From Saccharicrinis sp963675435 (GTDB lineage: Bacteria > Bacteroidota > Bacteroidia > Bacteroidales > Marinilabiliaceae): 64,000 nucleotides of DNA. Both the position numbers and the translations under genes were made by a program. The stretch covers positions 2,294,001 through 2,358,000 of the forward strand of contig OY776216.1 in the NCBI GenBank assembly GCA_963675435.1. Reading direction: 5' to 3'. The notes under the pieces were generated by a model. That model had not been told where the DNA came from and ran no database searches. It saw only the letters and a list, made by a program, of their open reading frames with translations. Of the stretch, positions 47,664 to 56,626 are shown one piece after another (position 1 is the stretch's first letter; each line of letters begins with the position of its first letter).

Positions 47664-48266
47664 ATGAAACCTAAACAAATAATATCTCTTACCCTGAAAA
47701 TAATAGGGATAATTGCCTTTTGGACAGCAGTAAAAGCTTCTCCGGCTTTGATGAGTGTTGTGGGGGTTATTTCCTCCTATATGGGGGTGAGCCCTAAAGC
47801 GGGAGCTGGTGGGCTCTTTATGTTTATCGTTGTATTGTCGTTGGTGGCAAGTGTTGTAATACCATTGGTTGTGGCATATTTATTCATTTTAAAAACGGAT
47901 AAGATACTCCTTCTATTTGGTTTAGAAGACGAGTCTGTTGGTGGACTAAACATTGGGGAAAAAGCTATTTATAGGCTTGTGATAATTGTTTTTGCCTTTT
48001 TAGTAATACTGAATGGCGCCAACAATTTCATTTCGTACACATACAATACCAATACCAATACCGAATATGTAACTAATAACAATTTTAATCAATCTCAGGG
48101 GGGTAATAATGAGCAAAGAGTGACTGTAACAAAAACTAACTCTAAGCATGTAAATTATTTTGCCCTTGCCGAGATTATTCTCGGTGTTATTCTCTTGGTT
48201 AAAGTTAAAAAGTATGCCCAAAAGCTTGAGCAAACTTGTAGCGATCCGGAATTATCCAATGAATAA
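47664..48266 (+). CDS. four-helix membrane protein of unknown function
   Basis: 200 residues, no recognised family. Hydrophobic segments at about 5-25, 45-75, 98-120 and 162-180 suggest four membrane helices. The loop between helices 3 and 4 (about 122-160) is Asn/Thr-rich (YNTNTNTEYVTNNNFNQSQGG) and probably extracytoplasmic. A short charged tail ends the protein. It is 17 bp after GH27 and 19 bp before GH43, so it is firmly inside a CAZyme operon where membrane proteins of this type are unusual. Possible roles are membrane housekeeping for export or an unrelated passenger gene; nothing in the sequence decides. Confidence 0.8.
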   Translation: MKPKQIISLTLKIIGIIAFWTAVKASPALMSVVGVISSYMGVSPKAGAGGLFMFIVVLSLVASVVIPLVVAYLFILKTDKILLLFGLEDESVGGLNIGEKAIYRLVIIVFAFLVILNGANNFISYTYNTNTNTEYVTNNNFNQSQGGNNEQRVTVTKTNSKHVNYFALAEIILGVILLVKVKKYAQKLEQTCSDPELSNE

Positions 48267-48285
48267 ATTTTTAATTTAAAATAAA

Positions 48286-49668
48286 ATGCAAAATAAAGTC
48301 ATACAAACAGCATTGTTGTTGTTGCTTTTCGCAACAGTTGGATTTTCACAAAATCCGATTATTCAGACTAAATACACGGCAGATCCTGCTCCAATGGTTT
48401 ACAACGATACCGTTTTTCTTTATACATCGCACGATGAAGATGACGCTTTTGGTTTTAAAATGCAGGATTGGTTGCTGTATACTTCAACAGATATGGTTAA
48501 TTGGACAGACCATGGTGTTGTTGCTTCGTTAAAGGATTTTAAATGGGTGCCATATGACAATGGAGCATGGGCACCGCAATGTATTGAACGAAACGGTCAG
48601 TTTTATTTCTATTGCCCCATGCCGAACGGTATTGGAATTGGGGTGTTGGTTGCCGATAGTCCATATGGGCCATTTACCGATCCTATTGGAAAAGCCTTGA
48701 TAAAAAACGGGCCTCAGGATATTGACCCTTCTGTTTTTATAGATGATGATGGGCAGGCTTACCTATATTGGGGAAATCCGGAGTTATGGTATGTTAAGTT
48801 AAATGAAGATATGATTTCTGTTGAAGGCGAACCTACAAGAATGGCCGATTTTGTAAAAGTGAAGGGCGATAAAGATGCTTTCCATTATCAGGAGGGGCCA
48901 TGGGCTTGGAAACGTAACGGAAAATATTATATGGCTTATGCATCAACCTGTTGCCCCGAAGGTATTGGTTATGCTATGAGTAATAGTCCCACTGGGCCTT
49001 GGGCATTTAAAGGTATGATTATGGAAGGCGACCAGCGCTCAAGTGGCAACCATCCAGGAATAATCGATTATAAAGGAAGCTCTTATGTTTTTGGCTTCAA
49101 TTATGACATATTGAAACAAACAATGTCGAAGCATTACGAACGCCGTTCGATTTGTGTTACCAAAATTGTATACGATAAGGATGGTGAAATAATAAAACTC
49201 CCTTGGTGGGACGAAACTAAAAACACTCAAATCGGTGCGCTAAATCCATACATTAAAATTGAAGCTGAGACCATGGCTTTTAGTGAAGGGCTTAATACGC
49301 AAAAGGTTATTGAATGGGAACGAAATGTTTTTTGGAACCGGGGAAAGAAGATGGCCGAGCGCATGGTGGTTACTTCGATTAATAATGGCGATTATAGCAA
49401 AGTACAAGGAGTTGATTTTTCTAAAGGCATTTCATCTATTCAAGTGTGTTTGGCTGCTTTGTATGGTGGTATAATCGAAATTCATGCCAATACAATTAAC
49501 GGGCCTGTTTTGGGGCATGTAGATATTACAGCTTCGGCTGAAGGAGATATCTATAAAACATACACAGCACCTGTGAAAAACATCAAAGGAGTTCACGATT
49601 TGTATTTCCTATTTAAAGGGGAGAAGGATCTGTTCAACTTTGATTGGTGGAAGTTTAATATTAATTAA
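48286..49668 (+). CDS. GH43 enzyme with C-terminal CBM6-like domain, paralogue 1
   Basis: 460 residues; the signal peptide ends VGFSQ (about 21). GH43 residues are base Asp33 (TADPAPMV), Asp147 (DIDPSVFIDDDG) and acid Glu203 (YQEGPWAWKRNGKYYM). A CBM6-like module begins about 322 (YIKIEAETMAFSEGL) and runs to the end (GVHDLYFLFKGEKDLFNFDWWKF). This GH43-CBM6 layout is found in arabinoxylan arabinofuranohydrolases and xylosidases. The next gene, 25 bp on, is a close paralogue. Activity on arabinose or xylose residues of xylan is likely. Confidence 0.92.
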   Translation: MQNKVIQTALLLLLFATVGFSQNPIIQTKYTADPAPMVYNDTVFLYTSHDEDDAFGFKMQDWLLYTSTDMVNWTDHGVVASLKDFKWVPYDNGAWAPQCIERNGQFYFYCPMPNGIGIGVLVADSPYGPFTDPIGKALIKNGPQDIDPSVFIDDDGQAYLYWGNPELWYVKLNEDMISVEGEPTRMADFVKVKGDKDAFHYQEGPWAWKRNGKYYMAYASTCCPEGIGYAMSNSPTGPWAFKGMIMEGDQRSSGNHPGIIDYKGSSYVFGFNYDILKQTMSKHYERRSICVTKIVYDKDGEIIKLPWWDETKNTQIGALNPYIKIEAETMAFSEGLNTQKVIEWERNVFWNRGKKMAERMVVTSINNGDYSKVQGVDFSKGISSIQVCLAALYGGIIEIHANTINGPVLGHVDITASAEGDIYKTYTAPVKNIKGVHDLYFLFKGEKDLFNFDWWKFNIN

Positions 49669-49693
49669 TAAGTTCATATTTAAAACAATAATT

Positions 49694-51064
49694 ATGAGAG
49701 TGCAAATTTTAGTGGCATTTTGTTTTTTGTTAATAATCAGTACTGTAAAAGCGCAAAATCCAGTTATACAAACCTATTTTACTGCCGACCCGGCACCAAT
49801 GGTTTGTAATGATACCGTTTATCTTTATACATCGCACGATGAAGATAATACTGTGGATAATTTCTTTACTATGTACGATTGGCGTTGTTATTCAACAACA
49901 GATATGGTAAACTGGACCGACCATGGTGCAGTAGCTTCCTTAGAAAAAGATGTTTCATGGGCAAATAAGAAAAATGGTGCCTGGGCTGTTCAGTGTATTG
50001 AACGAAATGGCAAATATTATCTCTATGTACCTATTCATGGTGCTGGTATTAGTGTTTTAGTGGCTGACTCTCCATACGGGCCATTTATCGAGCCATTGGG
50101 CAAACAACTTATTGATAGTGAGGATTTGTGGAAAGATATCGACCCTACTGTTTTTATTGATGACGATGGGCAGGCGTATCTTTACTGGGGCAATCCCAAT
50201 GTTTGGTATATTAAGTTAAACGAGGATATGATTTCGTACGACAAGAGTATTGGTAAAAATGGTATTGTTGCCGTTGATATGGTGCCCGAGTCTTTTGGCA
50301 AAAGTGTAAGAAAAGATGGCACGCCTGGTACAAAGTATGTAGAAGGCCCATGGTTTTACAAACGCAACAACCTTTATTACCTTATTTATGCCGCCAATGG
50401 GGTGCCTGAAAGTATTGGGTATTCAACATCCCCATCGCCAACAGGCCCATGGACATATCAGGGGTTAATTATGGAACGACATCCTAAACTTGCTTTTACT
50501 AACCATGCAGGTGTCATTGATTATAAAGGGAAGTCGTTTTTCTTTTACCATAACGAAGCTTTACCAAATGGCGGTGGATTCAGACGTTCTACCTGTGTGG
50601 AAGAGTTTGAGTATAATGCTGATGGTACTATCCCGTCAATTATTCCTACAGAAGGAGCCATAAAAACAAGCCTGGAAAACTTAAACCCTTATAAAAGAAC
50701 CGAAGCTGAGACAATAGCTTGGTCCGAAGGTTTGAAAACTGCAAAAGGTGCTAAAGGAATGTATGTTACAAAAATCAACGATAAGGATTACCTAAAAGTA
50801 CGAAGTGTTGATTTTGCCAAAGGTGCTAAGAAGTTCGAAGCAACAGTTGCCTCTATAATCGGCGGAAAAATAGAGATTCGTCTTGATGCTAAAGATGGCC
50901 AGTTAATTGGTGTTTGTGAGATTTCAAATACCGGAGGGGCAGATAGCTGGAAAACAATTACTGCCAAAACCGATAAAGTTAAAGGCGTTCACGATTTGTA
51001 TTTCGTCTTTGTAGGTAACGATGGCGAATTGTTTAATTTCGATTACTGGAAATTTAGTAAGTAA
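49694..51064 (+). CDS. GH43 enzyme with C-terminal CBM6-like domain, paralogue 2
   Basis: 456 residues from the ATG at 49694; the longer frame begins at TTG inside the upstream gene. It has the same layout as the preceding gene and clear similarity throughout (for example AQNPVIQTYFTADPAPMVCN, SHDEDNTVDNFFTMYDWRCY). Catalytic residues: Asp32, Asp150 (DIDPTVFIDDDG) and Glu217 (YVEGPWFYKRN). The CBM6-like module begins about 335 (YKRTEAETIAWSEG). The insertion between the second and third catalytic motifs differs from paralogue 1 (SKSVRKDGTPGTK), so the active-site pocket and specificity may have diverged after duplication. Confidence 0.92.
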   Translation: MRVQILVAFCFLLIISTVKAQNPVIQTYFTADPAPMVCNDTVYLYTSHDEDNTVDNFFTMYDWRCYSTTDMVNWTDHGAVASLEKDVSWANKKNGAWAVQCIERNGKYYLYVPIHGAGISVLVADSPYGPFIEPLGKQLIDSEDLWKDIDPTVFIDDDGQAYLYWGNPNVWYIKLNEDMISYDKSIGKNGIVAVDMVPESFGKSVRKDGTPGTKYVEGPWFYKRNNLYYLIYAANGVPESIGYSTSPSPTGPWTYQGLIMERHPKLAFTNHAGVIDYKGKSFFFYHNEALPNGGGFRRSTCVEEFEYNADGTIPSIIPTEGAIKTSLENLNPYKRTEAETIAWSEGLKTAKGAKGMYVTKINDKDYLKVRSVDFAKGAKKFEATVASIIGGKIEIRLDAKDGQLIGVCEISNTGGADSWKTITAKTDKVKGVHDLYFVFVGNDGELFNFDYWKFSK

Positions 51065-51094
51065 TAGAAATTTAATATTGAAAATAGAGAAATA

Positions 51095-53545
51095 ATGAAA
51101 ATGCACTTTCGTATTGCTTTAATTTCATTAGCTATAGTAGGTTTTGCTTGTCAGAGAGCTAATGAATGCATTAGAAATGAAGTACTTTTTAACGATAGTT
51201 GGAAGTTTTTTCTTGGAGATACGAAAGGGGCAGAAGCAACTATATTTAATGATACTACATGGCGTAATATTGATTTACCTCATGATTGGTCAATAGAAAA
51301 TCTTGAGGGACAACAGCCGAATGAGGTTGTTGGCCCTTTTTTCAAACAAAGTATTGGGACTACTTCAACAGGATATAGTGTTGGTGGTACGGCCTGGTAT
51401 CGTAAAACATTTACTTTACCCGCCAATGAAAAACTGAGTCAAACAATTATCAATTTCGATGGTGTGTACATGAATTCTGATGTTTGGGTTAATGGCAAGT
51501 TCGTTGGTAATCACCCATATGGATATACAGCGTTTCATTATGATATTACAGATTATCTGAATCCGGCCAATACGCCAAACGTGATTGCTGTAAAAGTTAA
51601 AAACGAAGGCCAAAACTCTCGTTGGTACAGCGGTTCAGGAATATACAGAAATGTGCATTTAATTCAAAAACAGGCCACTCATATTGCACATAATGGCGTT
51701 TGTATCTCCACAGAGTCAATATCAGCCAATGGAAGTGAGATAAAAATCACAACAAAACTTGTGCATGATATTGCTGATGCAGAAAATATTTCCCTGTCAA
51801 CAAAAATCATTAACCCCGATGGAGTAATTGAAGCAGCCGCCGAAGTTCCAATTAAGGTGTTAACCCTGGATGATGGCGGATATTCTTTCAATTTAAAACT
51901 ATCCAATTCAAAATTATGGTCAGTTGAAGTACCAAACCTTTATAGTGCTGAAATTACCGTGCTAAAGAATGGCAAACCTGTTGATAAGACTACAGAAATT
52001 TTCGGTATTCGCACCATTCATTTTGATGCAAAAACAGGATTTAGCCTAAATGGGAAAAGCGTGCTTTTAAAAGGAGGCTGCATGCATCATGCCAATGGAT
52101 TTTTAGGGTCTGCAACAATTGCACGTGCGGAAGAGAGGCGTGTTGAACTGATGAAAGCCAACGGTTTTAATGCGATCCGATGCAGCCATAACCCACCATC
52201 AAAAGCATTTTTAGATGCCTGCGACCGATTAGGGGTATTGGTAATTGATGAAGCTTTTGACCAATGGGAAAGGCCAAAAAATAAGGAGGATTACAACCTC
52301 TATTTCAAACAATGGTGGAAAAAAGATTTAGAATCGATGGTTCTCCGCGACAGGAACCATCCATCAGTTATTATTTGGAGCATTGGAAATGAAATTAATG
52401 AACGTGCAGATTCTTTAGGATATGCAATTCGGGACATGATAGTACCCTATGTTCATCAGTTGGATTCAACACGCCCGGTAACCGAAGCTATTTGTGCTTT
52501 TTGGGATCACTGGGGGCAGGATTGGAAGTCTACCGAACTTTCATTTGCTAAGCTGGATGTAGGTGGATACAATTATTTGGATACTCAGTACGAAGCTGAC
52601 CATGAGGAATTTCCGGATAGGTTAATGGTAGGCACAGAGTCTTATCCCGCTGAAGCTTATAGTTATTGGCAACAGGTTGAGAAAAATCCATATGTAATTG
52701 GTGATTTTGTTTGGACAGCAATGGATTACCTTGGAGAAAACGCTTGTGGAAACTCAGCATATGCACCTACTTATGGGCAAAGAGTTGGTTTAAAACCTTG
52801 GCCTTGGTTCAATGCTTTTTGTGGTGATATTGATTTATGCGGAAATAAAAAGCCTCAATCGTATTACCGCGATGTGGTTTGGGGCAACAGCAAACTTGAA
52901 ATGATGGTGCATGCGCCAATACCAGAAGGTATGGTAGAAACCATTAGTTACTGGGGTTGGCCCGATGAGCTTCAAAGCTGGAATTGGAAAGGCAACGAAG
53001 GAAATGTAATGGATGTTAGGGTATTTTCGAGTTGTCCGGTTATCCGCCTTGAACTGAATGGTAAAATCATTGGTGAGCAATCTATAGGAGAAAATGCCAA
53101 GCTTATTGCCAACTTTAAAGTGCCCTACGAAGCTGGTGTATTAAAGGCTATTGCATTAAAAAATGGTGATGAAGTGGCATCTAAAATATTAAAAACTACC
53201 GGTGAGCCTGCTAAAATCTGGTTGATGGCTGATAGAAAAGAAATATCAGCCAACCGTAGCGATTTATCCTATGTAAAAGTTGAGATAACAGATGAAAAGG
53301 GGAATTTGATACCCAACGCTGAAGTTCCTGTAAAATTTTCAGTGTCAGGTGTTGGAGAAATAGCCGGTTCTGGAAATGGATGCCCTACTGATATGGAAAG
53401 CTTTAATAACCTGGTTTGTAAAACTTGGCAAGGAAAAGCGCTTGTAATTCTTAGGCCGGAAAAAGAAAACCAGCATGGAAATATAATTCTGAAAGCAGAA
53501 ACGGAAGGATTACCAGTTGCTGATATAATTGTTAAAATTGAATAA
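51095..53545 (+). CDS. GH2 beta-galactosidase-type lipoprotein
   Basis: 816 residues. The signal peptide has cysteine at about 19 (VGFACQ), so a lipoprotein. GH2 modules: sugar-binding jelly roll (about 30-190, INLPHDWSIE-like DLPHDWSIE), Ig-like domain (about 195-300) and barrel with acid/base Glu433 (IWSIGNEINERAD) and nucleophile Glu515 (MVGTESYPAEA). A C-terminal DUF4982-like domain and an Ig-like tail (about 600-816) follow. This layout is common among Bacteroidota beta-galactosidases and related enzymes. It sits 30 bp after the GH43 pair. The target is probably beta-galactose on a decorated hemicellulose; other beta-linkages cannot be excluded. Confidence 0.92.
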   Translation: MKMHFRIALISLAIVGFACQRANECIRNEVLFNDSWKFFLGDTKGAEATIFNDTTWRNIDLPHDWSIENLEGQQPNEVVGPFFKQSIGTTSTGYSVGGTAWYRKTFTLPANEKLSQTIINFDGVYMNSDVWVNGKFVGNHPYGYTAFHYDITDYLNPANTPNVIAVKVKNEGQNSRWYSGSGIYRNVHLIQKQATHIAHNGVCISTESISANGSEIKITTKLVHDIADAENISLSTKIINPDGVIEAAAEVPIKVLTLDDGGYSFNLKLSNSKLWSVEVPNLYSAEITVLKNGKPVDKTTEIFGIRTIHFDAKTGFSLNGKSVLLKGGCMHHANGFLGSATIARAEERRVELMKANGFNAIRCSHNPPSKAFLDACDRLGVLVIDEAFDQWERPKNKEDYNLYFKQWWKKDLESMVLRDRNHPSVIIWSIGNEINERADSLGYAIRDMIVPYVHQLDSTRPVTEAICAFWDHWGQDWKSTELSFAKLDVGGYNYLDTQYEADHEEFPDRLMVGTESYPAEAYSYWQQVEKNPYVIGDFVWTAMDYLGENACGNSAYAPTYGQRVGLKPWPWFNAFCGDIDLCGNKKPQSYYRDVVWGNSKLEMMVHAPIPEGMVETISYWGWPDELQSWNWKGNEGNVMDVRVFSSCPVIRLELNGKIIGEQSIGENAKLIANFKVPYEAGVLKAIALKNGDEVASKILKTTGEPAKIWLMADRKEISANRSDLSYVKVEITDEKGNLIPNAEVPVKFSVSGVGEIAGSGNGCPTDMESFNNLVCKTWQGKALVILRPEKENQHGNIILKAETEGLPVADIIVKIE

Positions 53546-53585
53546 AGTTGAAATATTCTAATGAATTTAGAATGCAAAGAATCAT

Positions 53586-55403
53586 ATGATGGTAAAACAC
53601 ACTCGTAAAATAGTAGTCTCGTTAGTATTCTTTCTATTATGTTTATCTAGTGTAAGCGGACAGGAAGTAACAATAAGTAATACTCAAAACAGGTCAGGTA
53701 TCAGCCTAAATGGCAAATGGAAATATATTATAGACCATTATGAAACAGGACAAATCGGTTTTATGCCTCTTTACCTGAATATAAAGCCCGGTAATAAAAC
53801 CGACAGGGTTGAATATAGTTTTGATAATGCTCAAACGCTATGGGTTCCTGGGGCATGGAATGCTCAAAAGCCCGAATTGTTTTATTACGAAGGAACCATT
53901 TGGTATCGTAAAACATTTGATAAGGAGAATATTTCAAAAGATAAACGGTACTTTGTGCATTTTGAAGCTGCCAATTATTTAACCACTGTAACTTTTAACG
54001 GTAAAATATTAGGGAAACATGAAGGGGGATTTACTCCTTTTAGTTTTGAAGTTACCAACCTGATAAAGGAAAAGGATAACTATCTGATCGTTGGTGTAAG
54101 TGATACAAGAGGCGGCGATCAGGTTCCTGCAAAAGTTACCGATTGGTTTAATCACGGAGGGATAACCCGTAATGTAAAATTGATTGAAACTCCGGCTAAC
54201 TTTGTTAGTAACTATTTTTTATCGTTGGATAAAGCTTCGTTAAACAGCAAGGTCAAAACCATTAATGGAAAACTTTTCGTTAATGGAAATGCTGGTTCTC
54301 AAACTGTCCGTATAATTATTCCCGAATTAAAAGTAACTAAGGAAATAGCTGTTGATTCTACTGGGGTAAGCAGTTTTTCGATTAATGTAAAAGGCCTACA
54401 ACTTTGGTCTCCTGAGAATCCAAAGCTATACAATGTAAGTGTAGTAACTGCCAACGAAAAAATAACCGACAAAATCGGTTTTAGAACAATTGAAACTTTA
54501 GGAAAACAAATACTTCTAAATGGAAAGCCTCTTTTTTTAAAAGGTATTTCGCTACACGATGAAAATCCGCTTAGACAAGATAGGGCAAATTCAATGGATG
54601 ATGCACGCTTAGTGCTTGAATGGGCTAAAGAGTTAGGTTGTAATTTTATTCGTCTGGCGCATTATCCACATCAAGAGAATATTGTAAGATTAGCTGATGA
54701 GATGGGAGTTTTGGTATGGGAAGAGTTGCCGCTCTATTGGGGAATCGACTGGAACAGTTCTAAAGTTTTGGACAAAGCAAAGGCGCAATATGCTGCTTTA
54801 ATTAATCGCGATTATAACAGAGCGAGTTCAATTATTTGGTCCATTGCCAATGAAACTGCACCTACGCCTGCGCGTAATCAGTTTTTAATTTCATTAGCCG
54901 AACATATCAGAGCCATAGATAATACAAGGTTGTTAAGTGCTGCATGTAAAAAAGACCAGGCTGTTGATGGACATCCGGATAATGATTATACGCTTGGCGA
55001 CCCAATTATGGAACATCTTGATATTATTAGTTTTAATGAGTATTTAGGATGGTATGGCGGTTTGCCCGAAGAGTGCCGTAAAAAAACATATACTGCAAGT
55101 ATGGAAAAGCCCGTGATTGTAAGTGAGTTTGGTGGTGGAGCCTTGCAAGGTTTTTATGCCGACAGTCTGACAAGATGGAGCGAGGATTTTCAGGCTTATT
55201 TGTATAAGAAAAATATTGCCATGTTCGACCGTATTGATGGACTGGCAGGGATGACTCCATGGATATTGGTAGATTTTATGTCGCCGCTTAGGCAGTTGCC
55301 AGACGTGCAGGATGGCTGGAACCGGAAAGGTTTGATCTCTGAAAAAGGGATTAAGAAAAAAGCTTTTTTTATTTTGCAGAAATATTATCACAATAAAAAG
55401 TAG
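53586..55403 (+). CDS. GH2 beta-glucuronidase/beta-galactosidase-like enzyme
   Basis: 605 residues; the signal peptide ends SSVSGQ (about 25). The jelly roll (about 35-210, with WVPGAWNAQKPELFYYEGTIWYRKTF), Ig-like domain and barrel follow the shorter beta-glucuronidase-like GH2 plan. Acid/base Glu423 lies in WSIANETAPTP and nucleophile Glu514 in VIVSEFGGGALQG. SEFGGGA is typical of this short subgroup. No N-K motif diagnostic of glucuronic acid binding was checked position by position, so the substrate is open. It lies 40 bp after the other GH2 gene and closes the enzyme series of this operon. Confidence 0.9.
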   Translation: MMVKHTRKIVVSLVFFLLCLSSVSGQEVTISNTQNRSGISLNGKWKYIIDHYETGQIGFMPLYLNIKPGNKTDRVEYSFDNAQTLWVPGAWNAQKPELFYYEGTIWYRKTFDKENISKDKRYFVHFEAANYLTTVTFNGKILGKHEGGFTPFSFEVTNLIKEKDNYLIVGVSDTRGGDQVPAKVTDWFNHGGITRNVKLIETPANFVSNYFLSLDKASLNSKVKTINGKLFVNGNAGSQTVRIIIPELKVTKEIAVDSTGVSSFSINVKGLQLWSPENPKLYNVSVVTANEKITDKIGFRTIETLGKQILLNGKPLFLKGISLHDENPLRQDRANSMDDARLVLEWAKELGCNFIRLAHYPHQENIVRLADEMGVLVWEELPLYWGIDWNSSKVLDKAKAQYAALINRDYNRASSIIWSIANETAPTPARNQFLISLAEHIRAIDNTRLLSAACKKDQAVDGHPDNDYTLGDPIMEHLDIISFNEYLGWYGGLPEECRKKTYTASMEKPVIVSEFGGGALQGFYADSLTRWSEDFQAYLYKKNIAMFDRIDGLAGMTPWILVDFMSPLRQLPDVQDGWNRKGLISEKGIKKKAFFILQKYYHNKK

Positions 55404-55499
55404 TGTGTTTTTTGAGTGACAGTTGGTAAGGGAAGTTATAGGTATGTGGTAGGATACCAAATTGTAGGGTTTAGTTTGTGGAACGTGAAATAATAAAAA

Positions 55500-56066
55500 A
55501 TGAGAAATGTAATATCTAATGTTAATCTGGTTTTAATCCTATTATTATGTGTAGTATTTGCACCTCAATATATAGATGCTCAGCAAACAGTTCCCGAAAA
55601 AAATGAACCTGTTTATAAGGATTTTAAGGCTGAGTTTATGTGGGATGCCAAAGTGAAAATTGGCAATATGGTTGTAGTTGGCGAAAGTAAGCGGGGAACA
55701 CGCCGGATGATACCTATAACAGGTGGCACTTTTAAAGGGCCAAACATTCAAGGCGAAGTGTTGCCGGGTGGTGAAGATTCGCAACTCGTGCGCCCTGATG
55801 GCGATACGGAACTTCATGCACGGTACTTGCTTAAAACCGATGATGGCGTATTGATTCATGTAATAAATAATGCATTAATGCATACGCCTGCAAAAGGTGA
55901 AGAGGGTGGATTTTATGTGAAATCGGCCCTTGATTTGGAAGTGCCAATAGATAGCCCTTACGCTTATCTTAATCACGCCATATTTATTGGGACGTTGACC
56001 ATGCCCAAGATATTATCTGGCGAAGAGCCTTATGTGATTATTGGTGTATATAAGTTGTTGAACTAA
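55500..56066 (+). CDS. secreted DUF3237 family protein
   Basis: 188 residues with a signal peptide (about 1-28). It matches the DUF3237 pattern along its whole length: VGESKRGTRRMIPITGGTFKGPNIQGEVLPGGEDSQ, VRPDGDTELHARYLLKTDDGVLIHV and a C-terminal GTLTMP...VIIGVYKL. The family is a small beta-barrel of unknown function, usually cytoplasmic in other bacteria. It is the last gene of the co-directional cluster, 96 bp after GH2, and its stop codon overlaps the terminator stem. A role in binding or isomerising a released sugar acid is conceivable but not supported by the sequence. Confidence 0.88.
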   Translation: MRNVISNVNLVLILLLCVVFAPQYIDAQQTVPEKNEPVYKDFKAEFMWDAKVKIGNMVVVGESKRGTRRMIPITGGTFKGPNIQGEVLPGGEDSQLVRPDGDTELHARYLLKTDDGVLIHVINNALMHTPAKGEEGGFYVKSALDLEVPIDSPYAYLNHAIFIGTLTMPKILSGEEPYVIIGVYKLLN

Positions 56067-56095
56067 ACCTCCTACGTCGGTAGACAAGGAGGTTT
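56065..56095 (+). terminator. terminator hairpin closing the CAZyme cluster
   Basis: AAACCTCCT (56065-56073) pairs perfectly with AGGAGGTTT (56087-56095) with a 13-nt loop. Only a short T run follows. It starts at the DUF3237 stop codon. Confidence 0.7.
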
Positions 56096-56147
56096 TGACG
56101 GTAAAATACCGCATCTTTGTATTTCAATTTTAATAAACTGATTAAAG

Positions 56148-56592
56148 ATGAAAAAAAAGTTTAGCAACACCAAAGAGTGTTGAGGCATTATTGCACAATC
56201 TGCATGTAAGAATGGAAGTAGCGCATTTTTCTAATAGCTCAATTGCTAATTATATGCGTTCTACTAAGCTACTCTGCTTATTTTCCGGTAAGCTACCTGA
56301 TGAGCTTTCGGAAATGGAAATATATGAGTTTCTGCTGTATCTTAAAAACGATCAAAAGCTGAGTCGGTCTACCATCAGAAATTACTTACAAGGGCTGCGT
56401 TTTATGTATAAAAGCGTGTATAAGCGCATTGATATTATTTCTGAGGTACCTTATCCTAAAGCCACAAAGTATCTACCCTTGATCCCTACCGGGAAAGAAC
56501 TGCTGCAATTATTTAATGCTGCCATAAGTCCAAAGCACAGACTATTACTAAAAGTTATTTATTCGGCAGGTTTGCGCAAAGTATCCGTGTTG
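56148..56592 (+). pseudogene. tyrosine recombinase/integrase N-terminal remnant
   Basis: The frame LATPKSVEALLHNLHVRMEV, then ...SIANYMRSTKLLCLFSGKL and LSRSTIRNYLQGLRFMYKSV is an integrase SAM-like core-binding domain, continuing to LLKVIYSAGLR at the start of the catalytic domain. The natural start is the ATG at 56148, but an 8-A run right after it puts the gene out of frame; seven A residues would give MKKSLATPKSVEALL. The catalytic domain is cut off at about 56592, exactly where the IS66 element begins. Integrases of this type accompany IS91-like elements or integrons in Bacteroidota. It is dead because of truncation; the homopolymer could also be a sequencing error. Confidence 0.85.
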
Positions 56593-56626
56593 TAAAGTAC
56601 ACTATTGGGAATTGAAAATACAGTGA

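Noticed and set aside
55044..55460. 138-codon minus-strand ORF
   Set aside because: It lies antisense to the well-supported GH2 gene and has no family resemblance.
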